Below are positions 1 to 7,998 of a DNA stretch of 64,000 bases, one piece after another; position 1 is the first letter of the stretch, and each line of letters begins with the position of its first letter. Position numbers and translations under genes: made by a program. Below the pieces are notes generated by a model, which saw only the letters and a list, made by a program, of their open reading frames with translations, made no database searches and had not been told where the DNA came from. Source of the DNA: Paenibacillus ehimensis NBRC 15659 (GTDB lineage Bacteria; Bacillota; Bacilli; Paenibacillales; NBRC-103111); contig NZ_BILX01000029.1 of assembly GCF_004000785.1 (NCBI RefSeq), positions 18,763 to 82,762 on the forward strand. Reading direction: 5' to 3'.

Positions 1-1390
1 GCTCCAATTGGTATTCGGGGTTTAAAGTCCGGATGCGGTCGAATTGATAGGGTGACGCCGAAGATCGGACGCTTAGCTTCGGCTTAAGCAAAAGCATTTG
101 CTGACCGCTTGTTCCGTAAGGATGCACCTCGAACGCGTGATGGATGTGCTGCAGCAGCGTGGGCGTCAGGAGCTGGCCTTCCTTTAACCGGGTCAGCTCT
201 TCCGCTTTTTTGCTCATGTACACAATATGCTGCCGCTCCGACAGGACGACGATCGCTTCATCGCTGATCCGGCCCCACGATTCCAGAATGATCTCATTCA
301 GTTGGCCGGGCTCCCGGCTTTTTTCTTTAAACGGCTTCGGGGCAATATTGCGCTGCGAGTCCCACACGATCTCGAATTGCCCGTCCGGCATCGCTCTTGC
401 GATTTTTACGGGTCTCGACAGATGATGATGGTCGCCCTCGACGAGCACGGTCCCGCAAGCGGTTTCAAGCTTTTTGTCGCTCAGGTGGTAAAAGACGTCC
501 CGGTAATCCAGGCTCCCGGTTTCTTGAATACTGTCCAGTACCATTTTGGTGCCCAGATAAGTGTTGAACATGACCGACGATATGACCTGCTGCGCGCCGA
601 AGCGTTCATGGAACGCACTGACGAAATGCAGATTGTGCTCATTTGGAAGCGATTGAAAATAGCTGGCCGAGCCGTAATGCCCCGCTCCGTAGTCTGCGCC
701 CATCGCTGCGATTTCCGTTTCCTTCGTGATCGGACTGAAGATAGGCAAGTCATCGGGGTTCAAGCCCATTCGCCGATACGCCCGATAAAACGGGATGATG
801 CTCTGCCCGACAAGCGTTGTAAATATGGCATCGGGCCGCTTTACCATGATGTCTTCCAGCACGTCGTAGAAGGTCTGATGACCGAACGGCACATAGGCTT
901 CGCCGACGACCAAGCCGTTTTTTTCCGCGAGATACGTTCGGACCTGCTGGTTCGTTTCCCGGGGATAAATATAATCCGTGCCGATACAATACACCCGTTT
1001 CCCGAAGTGCTCCGTTAAGTAATCGAGCAGCACATGAACCTGCTGGTTCGGCACCTCCCCGGTATAAAACACGTTGGCATGGCATTCCCGTCCCTCATAC
1101 AACGTAGGGTAGACCAGCAGGCAGCCGTATTTCTCCAGCACCGGGAGCACGGCCTTCCGGCAAGCCGAAGTATAACAGCCGATAAATACTTTCACGCCGT
1201 CTTTTGCAAGCGCTTCCGCTTCTAGCGCGCTTTTGGCCGGGTCCGAGCAAATATCCCGTACGATCGCTTCCACGTTCATTTCCTTTTGGTTAAAGTGCTC
1301 GATGGCAAGGATAGCCGCATCGCATTGTCCTCGTTCCGTCAGGGCGGTCGTGCCAGTTAATGAAAACAATAAACCAACTCTGGTATTCAT
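1..1390 (-). CDS. AmiC-like amide sensor fused to a PAS-like domain (partial)
   Basis: My own reverse-strand reading is open from ATG 1390 to the window edge (463 codons, no stop), so the C-terminus is missing. Residues 1 to about 352 closely resemble Pseudomonas AmiC, the amide-binding periplasmic-binding-fold protein: GLLFSLTG near the start, FIGCYTSACRKAV, YPTLYEG, IGTDYIYPRETN and a final SRPVKIA stretch. There is no signal peptide, so the sensor should be cytoplasmic. After about residue 365 comes a segment AmiC lacks (DEAIVVLSERQHIVYMSKKAEEL), which reads like the start of a PAS domain. It is divergent from amiEBS, whose promoter is sigma-54 type. I infer an enhancer-binding AAA+ and HTH part beyond the window; an ANTAR (AmiR-like) output is the alternative. 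SD GGAGAGGCGGAG precedes the ATG. Confidence 0.85.
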   Translation of the reverse strand, partial: MNTRVGLLFSLTGTTALTERGQCDAAILAIEHFNQKEMNVEAIVRDICSDPAKSALEAEALAKDGVKVFIGCYTSACRKAVLPVLEKYGCLLVYPTLYEGRECHANVFYTGEVPNQQVHVLLDYLTEHFGKRVYCIGTDYIYPRETNQQVRTYLAEKNGLVVGEAYVPFGHQTFYDVLEDIMVKRPDAIFTTLVGQSIIPFYRAYRRMGLNPDDLPIFSPITKETEIAAMGADYGAGHYGSASYFQSLPNEHNLHFVSAFHERFGAQQVISSVMFNTYLGTKMVLDSIQETGSLDYRDVFYHLSDKKLETACGTVLVEGDHHHLSRPVKIARAMPDGQFEIVWDSQRNIAPKPFKEKSREPGQLNEIILESWGRISDEAIVVLSERQHIVYMSKKAEELTRLKEGQLLTPTLLQHIHHAFEVHPYGTSGQQMLLLKPKLSVRSSASPYQFDRIRTLNPEYQLE

Positions 1391-1425
1391 TGAACTCCGC
1401 CTCTCCTTGGTAGGTTTGTGTCTTT

Positions 1426-1454
1426 ATTATAACAAAAATCAAACCGTTTGAAAT
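1426..1454 (-). promoter_or_regulatory. Probable promoter of the AmiC-like regulator
   Basis: The minus strand has a perfect TATAAT (1426-1431) about 35 bases before the ATG at 1390. The -35 at 17-bp spacing is weak (ATTTCA, 1449-1454), which fits a promoter under regulation. The palindrome at 1439-1451 lies in the spacer. Confidence 0.5.
1439..1451. promoter_or_regulatory. Palindrome TCAAACCGTTTGA, candidate regulator operator/UAS
   Basis: This is a perfect 6-bp inverted repeat around one base. It lies between the -10 and -35 of the regulator and about 200 bp upstream of the sigma-54 promoter of amiE. That placement would suit both self-repression and an upstream activator site. Its half-sites (CAAAC/GTTTG) recur at 1585-1605. 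Confidence 0.45.
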
Positions 1455-1584
1455 TGGGGGTTGACTTTTTTCTGAAAGTCTGTGTGTAAAAATAAGACAG
1501 TGTATCATTTTGCGACAGTTGCGGGCGGAGAGGTTTTTTTAGCTTTCTGTAAAGAAACAGGGGCAATAATTGTATTAAATTTAG

Positions 1585-1605
1585 ACAAACGGCGGCGCAG
1601 TTTGT
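1585..1605. promoter_or_regulatory. Inverted repeat ACAAAC-N9-GTTTGT, candidate UAS
   Basis: Perfect 6-bp arms separated by 9 bases, starting 54 bp upstream of the -24 element of the amiE promoter. The half-sites match those of the palindrome at 1439-1451 except for the outermost base. Confidence 0.4.
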
Positions 1606-1638
1606 AAGCGATTTCTTTTGTTTGGCGGCAAAAGTTAT

Positions 1639-1654
1639 TGGCACAGATTTTGCT
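1639..1654 (+). promoter_or_regulatory. Sigma-54 (-24/-12) promoter of amiEBS
   Basis: TGGCAC (1639-1644), five bases, then TTGCT (1650-1654) matches the sigma-54 consensus TGGCAC-N5-TTGCW exactly. The distance to the amiE start (1733) leaves a 5' UTR of about 67 bases. Sigma-54 promoters need an AAA+ activator, which points to the divergent sensor protein. Confidence 0.85.
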
Positions 1655-1669
1655 TCAATTCCGGTCAAG

Positions 1670-1704
1670 TCGGCCGGACGGCGAGATGAACCTGTTCCGG
1701 CCGA
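1670..1704 (+). other. Hairpin in the amiE 5' UTR
   Basis: TCGGCCGGA (1670-1678) and TCCGGCCGA (1696-1704) are perfect complementary 9-base arms with a 17-base loop. They lie between the sigma-54 promoter and the amiE ribosome site. No T-tract follows, so it is not a plain terminator. It may be a remnant or relative of the leader hairpin used by AmiR in Pseudomonas, or an mRNA-stability element. Confidence 0.4.
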
Positions 1705-1732
1705 TGCAAAACACACCAAGGAGGGGTTTTCG

Positions 1733-2779
1733 ATGAGACATGGAGACATTTCCAGCAGTCAGGATACCGTAGGGGTGGCAGTGGTGAACTATAAGATGCC
1801 GCGCCTGCATACCCGGGTGGAGGTTCTGGACAACTGCCGCAGGATCGCCGATATGATTGTTGGGATGAAGCAGGGATTGCCCGGCATGGATCTCGTTGTT
1901 TTTCCGGAATACAGCACCCACGGCATTATGTACGACGAGCAGGAAATGTATGAAACCGCTTCCTCCATACCCGGAGAAGAAACCGCCATCTTCGCCGAGG
2001 CTTGCCGGAAGGCCAATACGTGGGGCGTGTTCTCCTTGACCGGGGAACGGCACGAGGCTCATCCGAACAAAGCTCCGTACAATACTTTGATTCTCATGAA
2101 CAACAAAGGGGATATCGTTCAAAAATACAGAAAAATTATTCCGTGGTGCCCGGTCGAAGGCTGGTATCCCGGCGACTGCACGTACGTAGCGGAAGGGCCG
2201 AAGGGGCTCAAAATCAGCCTTATCGTCTGCGACGACGGCAACTATCCCGAAATATGGCGCGACTGTGCGATGAAGGGAGCCGAGCTGATCGTGCGGTGCC
2301 AAGGCTATATGTACCCGTCGAAGGACCAGCAAATCATCATGGCGAAAGCGATGGCCTGGTCCAACAATACGTATGTCGCCGTAGCCAATGCGGCCGGCTT
2401 CGACGGCGTTTATTCTTATTTCGGCCACTCCTCGATCATCGGCTTCGACGGGCGCACGCTCGGGGAATGCGGCACGGAGGAAAACGGCATCCAGTACGCC
2501 GAACTGTCGGTTTCGCTAATCCGCGATTTCCGTAAAAACGCCCAATCGCAGAACCATCTGTTCAAGCTGCTCCATCGCGGCTATACGGGACTCATTCATT
2601 CCGGGGACGGAGACAAAGGGATTGCGGAATGTCCGTTTGACTTTTACCGTACCTGGGTGCTGGATGCCGAGAAGGCGAGGGAAAACGTAGAGAAGATCAC
2701 CCGATCGACCGTCGGAACCGCGGAATGCCCGATCGAGGGAATTCCTCACGAGGGCAAGCAAAAGGCGGCCGGAGGCTGA
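1733..2779 (+). CDS. amiE: Aliphatic amidase AmiE
   Basis: Cytoplasmic hydrolase of short aliphatic amides (acetamide, propionamide) to the acid plus ammonia. The 348-residue product starting MRHGDISSS lines up with Pseudomonas aeruginosa AmiE almost without gaps. The nitrilase-superfamily triad is in register: Glu59 (FPEYS), Lys134 (KYRKI) and Cys166 (VCDDGNYPE). I chose the ATG at 1733 because AAGGAGGGG lies just before it and the family begins here; an in-frame ATG at 1622 lies upstream of the sigma-54 promoter and would not be transcribed. It is the first gene of amiE-amiB-amiS and overlaps no neighbour. Ammonia release fits nitrogen-linked sigma-54 control. Confidence 0.97.
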   Translation: MRHGDISSSQDTVGVAVVNYKMPRLHTRVEVLDNCRRIADMIVGMKQGLPGMDLVVFPEYSTHGIMYDEQEMYETASSIPGEETAIFAEACRKANTWGVFSLTGERHEAHPNKAPYNTLILMNNKGDIVQKYRKIIPWCPVEGWYPGDCTYVAEGPKGLKISLIVCDDGNYPEIWRDCAMKGAELIVRCQGYMYPSKDQQIIMAKAMAWSNNTYVAVANAAGFDGVYSYFGHSSIIGFDGRTLGECGTEENGIQYAELSVSLIRDFRKNAQSQNHLFKLLHRGYTGLIHSGDGDKGIAECPFDFYRTWVLDAEKARENVEKITRSTVGTAECPIEGIPHEGKQKAAGG

Positions 2780-2780
2780 C

Positions 2781-3914
2781 ATGTCGTTCATCGCGGAGAA
2801 GCTGAAAACGATCCATCAGCGCCAAGAACAGGTAGCCGGAGAAGAGGAGGACCGTTCTTCTTCTCCCCGGACCGTGACCCGGTTTCGTTTTGACGTCGAC
2901 CGCGTCATGCAGCAGGTCCGGTCGAAAATTTTCGGGCAGGACGAAGCCGTCGGTCGCTTGGAGGAGATGCTGAGGGTCGTCTGGTCGGACATTTCGGAGC
3001 CGTCCCGGCCTTTGTACGTGGCGTTATTTTTGGGTCCGACGGGGGTAGGGAAGACGGAGACGGTGAGGGCGTTAGCGGAAGCGATTCACGGCAGCGCCGA
3101 GGCGTTTTGCCGGATCGATATGAATACGCTGGCCCAGGAGCACTATGCCGCCGCCTTGACCGGAGCGCCCCCTGGCTACGTAGGAAGCAAGGAAGGCATG
3201 TCGCTGTTCGATATGCAGCGCATTGAGGGCTCTTACGGCAAGCCCGGCATCGTGCTGTTCGATGAGCTGGAGAAGGCGAACGATCAAGTCATCTATTCGC
3301 TGCTGGGCGTGCTGGACAACGGGATGATGGTCTTGTCGTCGGGAGAGAAAACGATCAATTTCCGCAACAGCATTATTTTTATGACCAGCAATCTGGGGGC
3401 GCAGGACATTACGGAATTTGCCGACGGAAGCTTGAAGGCTTTTTGGAAAAAACTCGGATGGTATGCGCAGCCCCGGCATTGGGGGGCTTCCGAACGCGAG
3501 CTTCTGCGGACCATCGTACAGAAAAAGACGGAGCGCCGGTTTTCGCCTGAATTTATCAACCGTATCGACGATGTGTATGTGTTTCGTTGGCTTGGGCGCG
3601 ACGGACTCGGACCGATCCTGGATTCGCTGCTCGATTCGCTCAACCGCCGGGTCCTGAAGCACCGCTGTATGGTGCAGCTCGACCCGTCCGCCAAGGAGCT
3701 TGTTGCCTCTTTTGGATTCGACAAGCAGTACGGCGCGCGCTCGCTGAAAAGAGCCGTCAGAACCTGCATCGAAATCCCGCTGGCCCGGCTGCTCGGAAAC
3801 CGGCGGCAGGATGACCCGTTCGTGACCTACTACGTGCGGGGGAAACGGAACGGATTGGAGTGGTACGAAGACGACGAGCGGCTGGTGTACGAAGCCAGGG
3901 AGGTGACAAGATGA
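2781..3914 (+). CDS. amiB: AmiB-type AAA+ ATPase (ClpB-like chaperone)
   Basis: A single-AAA+ protein of 377 residues. It has Walker A GPTGVGKT at 85-92, Walker B VLFDELEK, sensor/arginine-finger segment RFSPEFINRIDD and a ClpB-type C-terminal D2-small domain (YGARSLKRA). It has only one ATPase ring domain and no ClpB N-domain or middle domain. The same kind of short ClpB-like protein, AmiB, lies between amiE and amiC in Pseudomonas amidase operons, where its role (perhaps as chaperone for the amidase or transporter) is not settled. It starts 2 bases after the amiE stop and overlaps amiS by ATGA, so the three genes are one operon. Confidence 0.9.
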   Translation: MSFIAEKLKTIHQRQEQVAGEEEDRSSSPRTVTRFRFDVDRVMQQVRSKIFGQDEAVGRLEEMLRVVWSDISEPSRPLYVALFLGPTGVGKTETVRALAEAIHGSAEAFCRIDMNTLAQEHYAAALTGAPPGYVGSKEGMSLFDMQRIEGSYGKPGIVLFDELEKANDQVIYSLLGVLDNGMMVLSSGEKTINFRNSIIFMTSNLGAQDITEFADGSLKAFWKKLGWYAQPRHWGASERELLRTIVQKKTERRFSPEFINRIDDVYVFRWLGRDGLGPILDSLLDSLNRRVLKHRCMVQLDPSAKELVASFGFDKQYGARSLKRAVRTCIEIPLARLLGNRRQDDPFVTYYVRGKRNGLEWYEDDERLVYEAREVTR

Positions 3915-4525
3915 GCGCCGTTGGTCTGCTGTATGTCGGCGCGGTACTGTTTCTGAACGGCTTGATGCTGTTAGGCCGCATCGACGGCAAGAGCGCAGGC
4001 GTGTTCAATCTGTTTATCGGGGCCATGCAGGTGATCACCCCGTTTTATATGATCTTTACTTCCGGGGGAGACGCATGGACGATATTTCAAGCGTCCGGTA
4101 TTTTTCTGTTCGGCCTTACTTACCTCTATGTAGGCATTACGAACTTGCAAGGGTTGGATACGAGCGGCGTCGGTTGGTACTCGTTATGGGTCGCGGTTCT
4201 TGCCGTCGGCTATGCGGCCATGAATTTCCTTCACTTTCACGACGAAAAGTTCGGCATCATCTGGCTTATGTGGTCGTTCCTGTGGACCTTGTTTTTTATT
4301 CTGCTGGCGCTAAAGCGCAATATTGGCGCATTTGTCGGATGGGTGACGCTTATTCAAGCTTGGGTGACGGCGACGATTCCCGCTTTTCTTATCCTCATCG
4401 GCGATTGGGAGCGGATCAGGGCAGGCGTCACGGAAGCGGCAGCGGGCCTCGTCGTGGCTGGCTATGGGGTTGCGTATGCGCTGACCCGGCGGAAAGAGCC
4501 GGGCGGAGTGGAGTTGTCTTCGTAA
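3911..4525 (+). CDS. amiS: AmiS/UreI-family amide channel
   Basis: A 204-residue polytopic membrane protein with about six hydrophobic segments. It begins MSAVGLLYVGAVLFLNG and contains FNLFIGAMQVITPFYMI and LFGLTYLYVGITNL, typical of the AmiS/UreI family of urea and short-amide channels. Its role is presumably uptake of the amides cleaved by AmiE. I chose ATG 3911 because it overlaps the amiB stop (ATGA), the family starts here, and the longer reading adds a charged non-membrane tail. It is the last gene of the operon; I see no clear terminator directly after it. Confidence 0.93.
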   Translation: MSAVGLLYVGAVLFLNGLMLLGRIDGKSAGVFNLFIGAMQVITPFYMIFTSGGDAWTIFQASGIFLFGLTYLYVGITNLQGLDTSGVGWYSLWVAVLAVGYAAMNFLHFHDEKFGIIWLMWSFLWTLFFILLALKRNIGAFVGWVTLIQAWVTATIPAFLILIGDWERIRAGVTEAAAGLVVAGYGVAYALTRRKEPGGVELSS

Positions 4526-4670
4526 GTGGGTTCGAATCATGAAGCCACGGCCGTATTTTGAAAAGAAACTACGCTTATCCAAGTGGTATTTAGGAGAAGC
4601 TAAGCCGTAAAGTTTACTGCGTAGTCCCCGGCGTATGACAAGATTTTTTATGTCGCAAACGGAGAACGGC

Positions 4671-4699
4671 TTGCAGGTATGAAATAGAAGTTGTATCAT
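4671..4699 (+). promoter_or_regulatory. Promoter of antitoxin RNA 1
   Basis: TTGCAG (4671-4676), a 17-base spacer and TATCAT (4694-4699) on the plus strand. It faces the 3' end of the minus-strand toxin gene, as in TxpA/RatA and BsrG/SR4 loci. Confidence 0.6.
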
Positions 4700-4736
4700 A
4701 AGAATAAATAAGGAGCCGTGCGGCTAACACGACTCC
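4700..4736 (-). terminator. Terminator of toxin mRNA 1
   Basis: Minus-strand stem GGAGTCGTG / CGCACGGCTCC with a short loop, then a T-rich stretch. The same stem recurs after the second toxin copy. Confidence 0.6.
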
Positions 4737-4841
4737 TATAGTACAATAGGCCGCTTCAAAGGCGGTCCGCTTCAAAGTAAAGTGAGTCAGGGAAATAGAC
4801 CGTTACTTTACCAGAGTGGGCGGTCTATTTCTTTTTGTTTT
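4706..4841 (+). ncRNA. Antisense RNA antitoxin 1 (predicted)
   Basis: Predicted RNA of about 135 nt running from the promoter at 4671-4699 to a strong intrinsic terminator. The terminator has perfect 11-bp arms, GAAATAGACCG (4792-4802) and CGGTCTATTTC (4821-4831), followed by a T-rich run. The RNA is complementary to the 3' UTR and the last codons of the holin-like toxin mRNA. The layout matches type I systems with 3'-overlapping antisense RNA. Its existence is inferred from promoter, terminator and the parallel arrangement of the second copy at 46.5 kb. Confidence 0.65.
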
Positions 4842-4938
4842 GGGTAAGCACGATGACGATGGTCACAACCAGCGTCAGCAGCGCTATAAGAAGCGAACCG
4901 AAGCCGATCATGAGCGTCAGAGCGTCTTTAACCTCCAC
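4825..4938 (-). CDS. Holin-like type I toxin, copy 1
   Basis: A small hydrophobic peptide, (MP)MEVKDALTLMIGFGSLL then IALLTLVVTIV, ending QNKKK. It has one membrane helix and a lysine tail, the pattern of the putative holin-like toxins of type I toxin-antitoxin loci. GTG 4938 is taken as start (37 residues) because GGAGG lies 8 bases before it; the in-frame ATG at 4944 is only 2 bases from GGAGG and would give 39. The leader stem CCTCTC-GGAA-GGGAGG folds the ribosome site into a hairpin, a usual brake on toxin translation. Of 39 aligned residues, 32 are identical to copy 2. Confidence 0.8.
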   Translation of the reverse strand: MEVKDALTLMIGFGSLLIALLTLVVTIVIVLTQNKKK

Positions 4939-5004
4939 AGGCATCACCTCCCTTCCGAGAGGTTAGCCGACCGCCCTTGCAAGCCGTTCTAGTGTACAGG
5001 AAAT

Positions 5005-5010
5005 AGTATA
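5005..5010 (-). promoter_or_regulatory. -10 box of toxin gene 1
   Basis: Minus-strand TATACT, 60-70 bases upstream of the toxin start and at the same distance from conserved leader sequence as TATAAT of copy 2. No good -35 is visible. Confidence 0.4.
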
Positions 5011-5098
5011 CAGCATGATTTCCCTGCAATCTACTATTTCCGCCCAGATCAACAAACAGAAGCCGCAGCAGCATTTGCTGCCACGGCTTCTTTTCTGC

Positions 5099-6529
5099 CT
5101 ACAAAAATTTCCTGTTATGCTTCTTCCCGTCGTAGGCGAACAGCACCGGCTTCGTTTCGATGACCGACTCCAGATATACCGTCTTTCCCCACAGCCGGTG
5201 AATATACGGAAGGGTCCGCTCCACATACTTCAAATCAAGCTCGATGCCCTCGTACATATGCTTCAGGTACAGCTCGCCGTTCTTCTCGAAATCCCCGTCC
5301 TCGACCACGATATAAGGGAAGCCGCCGTTCACCCGGGAGTAAACGAGCTGGTCGCGGATGTTCTCCCAGGACTTATCGGTAATTTTCCATTCCGGGCCCT
5401 TTTTCTCGAAAATGTACAAATCAAGCTCGTCGCACAGCTTCTTGGTCATATAGTTGCGGATAAACGATAGATCGGAGTCGAATTCGCGCACCTCGAATAT
5501 TTTTTGGCGGCCTTCGCCGCCTTTATAGCCGAAGCGCTCCCGGTCCTCTGCGGACGGGTTATCCCAACGCTTCTCGATATCCTCGAAAATTTTCAGTCCC
5601 AAATAATACGGGTTCAATGTATGCCGGGACGGAACGACGACGGAGGAGTTGAGCTTAGAGTATTCGATCGTCTCGGAGTCGGTCAGATCGAGCTCCCGCA
5701 TAATGCGCTGGTGCCAGTAGGAGGCCCAGCCTTCGTTCATAATCTTGGTCTCCAGCTGCGGCCAGAAGTACAGCATTTCATCCCGCAGCATTGTCATAAT
5801 GTCGCGCTGCCAATCCTTCAGATAAGGAGCGTGCTCTTCGATAAACAGCATCAGATCCTTCTCCGGCTCGGCCGGGAACCGGACGGGAGTTTCTTTTTTG
5901 CCGGCAGTCTTTGGCGCAGGCTTCTCATCCAAATCCCATAAATCCTCGTAGCCGAACTTGCGCTCGGCAGGCTTTTTCGGATCGTCCGCCGCTTCTTCCC
6001 GGCCAGTGCCGCGTCCGCGGTACGGCTTCGTGATCAGCGGATCGACATGCTCTTGAATGGCGAGAACGGCATCGATAAACCGTTCCACCTCGTCCGTCCC
6101 GTATTCGATCTCGTACTGGCGGATACGTTCTGCCGTGGCGGACATGCTCTCGACCATGTTGCGGTTCGTCTTGGAGAAGCGGACGTTGTTTTTGAAAAAG
6201 TCGCAGTGCGCCAGTACATGCGCCACGATCAGCTTGTTCTGGATGAGCGAATTGCCATCGAGCAGGAATGCGTAGCACGGGTCGGAGTTGATGACAAGCT
6301 CATAAATTTTACTGAGCCCGAAATCATACTGCATTTTCATCTTGTGAAACGTTTTTCCAAAACTCCAGTGAGAGAAGCGGGTCGGCATCCCGTAAGCGCC
6401 GAACGTGTAGATAATATCGGAAGGGCAGATCTCGTAGCGCATCGGGTAGAAGTCGAGTCCGAAGCCGCTGGCGACCTCGGTAATTTCCGCAATGGCGTAT
6501 TCCAACTGCTTGATGTCATCCGCGTTCAC
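5099..6529 (-). CDS. spoVR: SpoVR family protein
   Basis: A 476-residue soluble protein of the SpoVR family. In B. subtilis SpoVR is involved in spore cortex formation, and members occur widely beside YhbH-type (DUF444) and PrkA proteins. Recognisable stretches are [20 protein letters not shown] and [18 protein letters not shown] in the N-terminal half and [26 protein letters not shown] in the middle. No membrane segment or signal peptide. The start overlaps the end of yhbH by four bases (ATGA), so the pair is co-transcribed. The usual third partner, the PrkA kinase, is not adjacent. Confidence 0.95.
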   Translation of the reverse strand: MNADDIKQLEYAIAEITEVASGFGLDFYPMRYEICPSDIIYTFGAYGMPTRFSHWSFGKTFHKMKMQYDFGLSKIYELVINSDPCYAFLLDGNSLIQNKLIVAHVLAHCDFFKNNVRFSKTNRNMVESMSATAERIRQYEIEYGTDEVERFIDAVLAIQEHVDPLITKPYRGRGTGREEAADDPKKPAERKFGYEDLWDLDEKPAPKTAGKKETPVRFPAEPEKDLMLFIEEHAPYLKDWQRDIMTMLRDEMLYFWPQLETKIMNEGWASYWHQRIMRELDLTDSETIEYSKLNSSVVVPSRHTLNPYYLGLKIFEDIEKRWDNPSAEDRERFGYKGGEGRQKIFEVREFDSDLSFIRNYMTKKLCDELDLYIFEKKGPEWKITDKSWENIRDQLVYSRVNGGFPYIVVEDGDFEKNGELYLKHMYEGIELDLKYVERTLPYIHRLWGKTVYLESVIETKPVLFAYDGKKHNRKFL

Positions 6530-7686
6530 TGGGCGATCCTCCCCTCCGCGCCCTTCGGGAAAAAGGTTTTGAGCGCCCTGTACACTTCGCCTTTCTCACG
6601 GATCACGTAGTGTACGAATTTCGGATCGTGAATGTTCCGGTAAGCGGACATCAGCGTGCTGCTGCGGTTATATTGATTCACTTCGCCGTACCCGAACAGA
6701 TTCGCCCGCTTGATTAACTCGCCGATCAGCCGAACGCACCGCTCGTTGTCTGATGTCAGGTTGTCGCCGTCGGAGAAATGAAACGGATATATATTGAAGC
6801 GGGACGGCGGATAGCGCCGGTCGATCAAGTCGACCGCAAGCTGATAGGCCGAGGAGCAGATCGTGCCGCCGCTTTCGCCTTTGGTGAAAAATTCCTCTTC
6901 CGTCACTTGCTTAGCCTCGGTATGGTGGGCGATGAAAATGATTTCCACCTGCTCGTATTTCGTCCGCAGGAACCGCGTCATCCAGAAGAAGAAGCTGCGC
7001 GCGATATATTTTTCGAAGGACCCCATACTGCCGGATGTGTCCATCATGGCGAGCACCAGCGCGTTCGAGTGAGGAGTGACGATTTCGTCCCATGTTTTGT
7101 AGCGCAGATCGTCCGGGCTGATGTGATGGATGCCGGGCACCCCCGAGGTGGCGTTCCGTTTCAGATTTTCGAGAATGGTCCGCTTCTTGTCGATGTTGGA
7201 CATGATTCCTTTTTTGCGGATGTCGTTGAAAACGATTTCTTTGGTTGTGACATTGTGCTTTTCCTTCTGCTGCAGGTTCGGCAGCTCCAGCTCCTCGAAG
7301 AGCATGGACTGCAGGTCCTCCATCTGCACCTCGGCATCATAATAGTCGTCTCCCGGCTGATCGCCGGCGCCCTCGCCCTTGCCCGGACCGGAAGCGGCCT
7401 GCGGGTCCACCCCGAGCACGTCGCCGACCTGGCTGTCCCCGTCGCCTTGCCCCACATGCTTGCTCTTGTTGTAGTTATAGCGGAAACGGTACTCATCCAG
7501 ACTGCGGATGGGTACTTTGACGATTTGCTTGCCGTCCGACATGATGATGCTTTCGTCCGTCACCAGATCAGGAAGATTTTGCTTAATGGCTTCCCGGACT
7601 TTCTCCTGATGGCGGGTCTGATCCTGATACCCTTTGCGGTGCAGGGACCAATCCTCGCGGGATACGGTAAATAAAGGCTCTGTCAT
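6526..7686 (-). CDS. yhbH: YhbH/DUF444 stress and sporulation protein
   Basis: A 386-residue DUF444 (UPF0229, YeaH/YhbH) protein. The C-terminal half has a von Willebrand A-like metal site, [14 protein letters not shown], and the middle is acidic and glycine-rich. Family members act in stress or sporulation responses together with SpoVR and PrkA; the biochemical role is unknown. I start at ATG 7686 ([13 protein letters not shown]) because AGGAGG lies at proper distance. The GTG three codons upstream overlaps the ribosome site. It is the first gene of the yhbH-spoVR pair. An imperfect inverted repeat lies in its upstream region. Confidence 0.93.
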   Translation of the reverse strand: MTEPLFTVSREDWSLHRKGYQDQTRHQEKVREAIKQNLPDLVTDESIIMSDGKQIVKVPIRSLDEYRFRYNYNKSKHVGQGDGDSQVGDVLGVDPQAASGPGKGEGAGDQPGDDYYDAEVQMEDLQSMLFEELELPNLQQKEKHNVTTKEIVFNDIRKKGIMSNIDKKRTILENLKRNATSGVPGIHHISPDDLRYKTWDEIVTPHSNALVLAMMDTSGSMGSFEKYIARSFFFWMTRFLRTKYEQVEIIFIAHHTEAKQVTEEEFFTKGESGGTICSSAYQLAVDLIDRRYPPSRFNIYPFHFSDGDNLTSDNERCVRLIGELIKRANLFGYGEVNQYNRSSTLMSAYRNIHDPKFVHYVIREKGEVYRALKTFFPKGAEGRIAQ

Positions 7687-7828
7687 GCGGAACACCTCCT
7701 GATAGCTTTTGGATCAAAGCTGGCTTCGAGAGCACGGTCAAAAAACGGCTGAGCCGGTGTCGAAAGCTTGAACGGTGTTGGGGACCGGGTGGACGTTAAG
7801 CGTGTAAAGAAACATGTAACTGAACATG

Positions 7829-7854
7829 ACAAGTACTTGGAAAAAAGTGCTTGT
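7829..7854. repeat. Inverted repeat upstream of yhbH
   Basis: ACAAGTACTT (7829-7838) and AAGTGCTTGT (7845-7854) are complementary at 9 of 10 positions around six bases. They sit in the 312-bp gap between yhbH and the divergent DUF6930-like gene. It could be an operator; no T-tract suggests termination. I see nothing else distinctive in this gap. Confidence 0.35.
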
Positions 7855-7998
7855 TACTAAATATATTCAAGTGCCGGGAGGATATGTGAACGGGTGAGGA
7901 GCGGATTTTTTGGAGGCCGCAGAGGGGAGATGGTATAATGATAGGGACAAGAATCTGGACGCGATGATTACCATTTTTGATAACGAGGAAGTGTGCCG

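Noticed and set aside
227..1018. A 263-codon plus-strand reading at the left end
   Set aside because: It is the antisense shadow of the AmiC-like gene, which is open across the whole region and clearly matches a known family.
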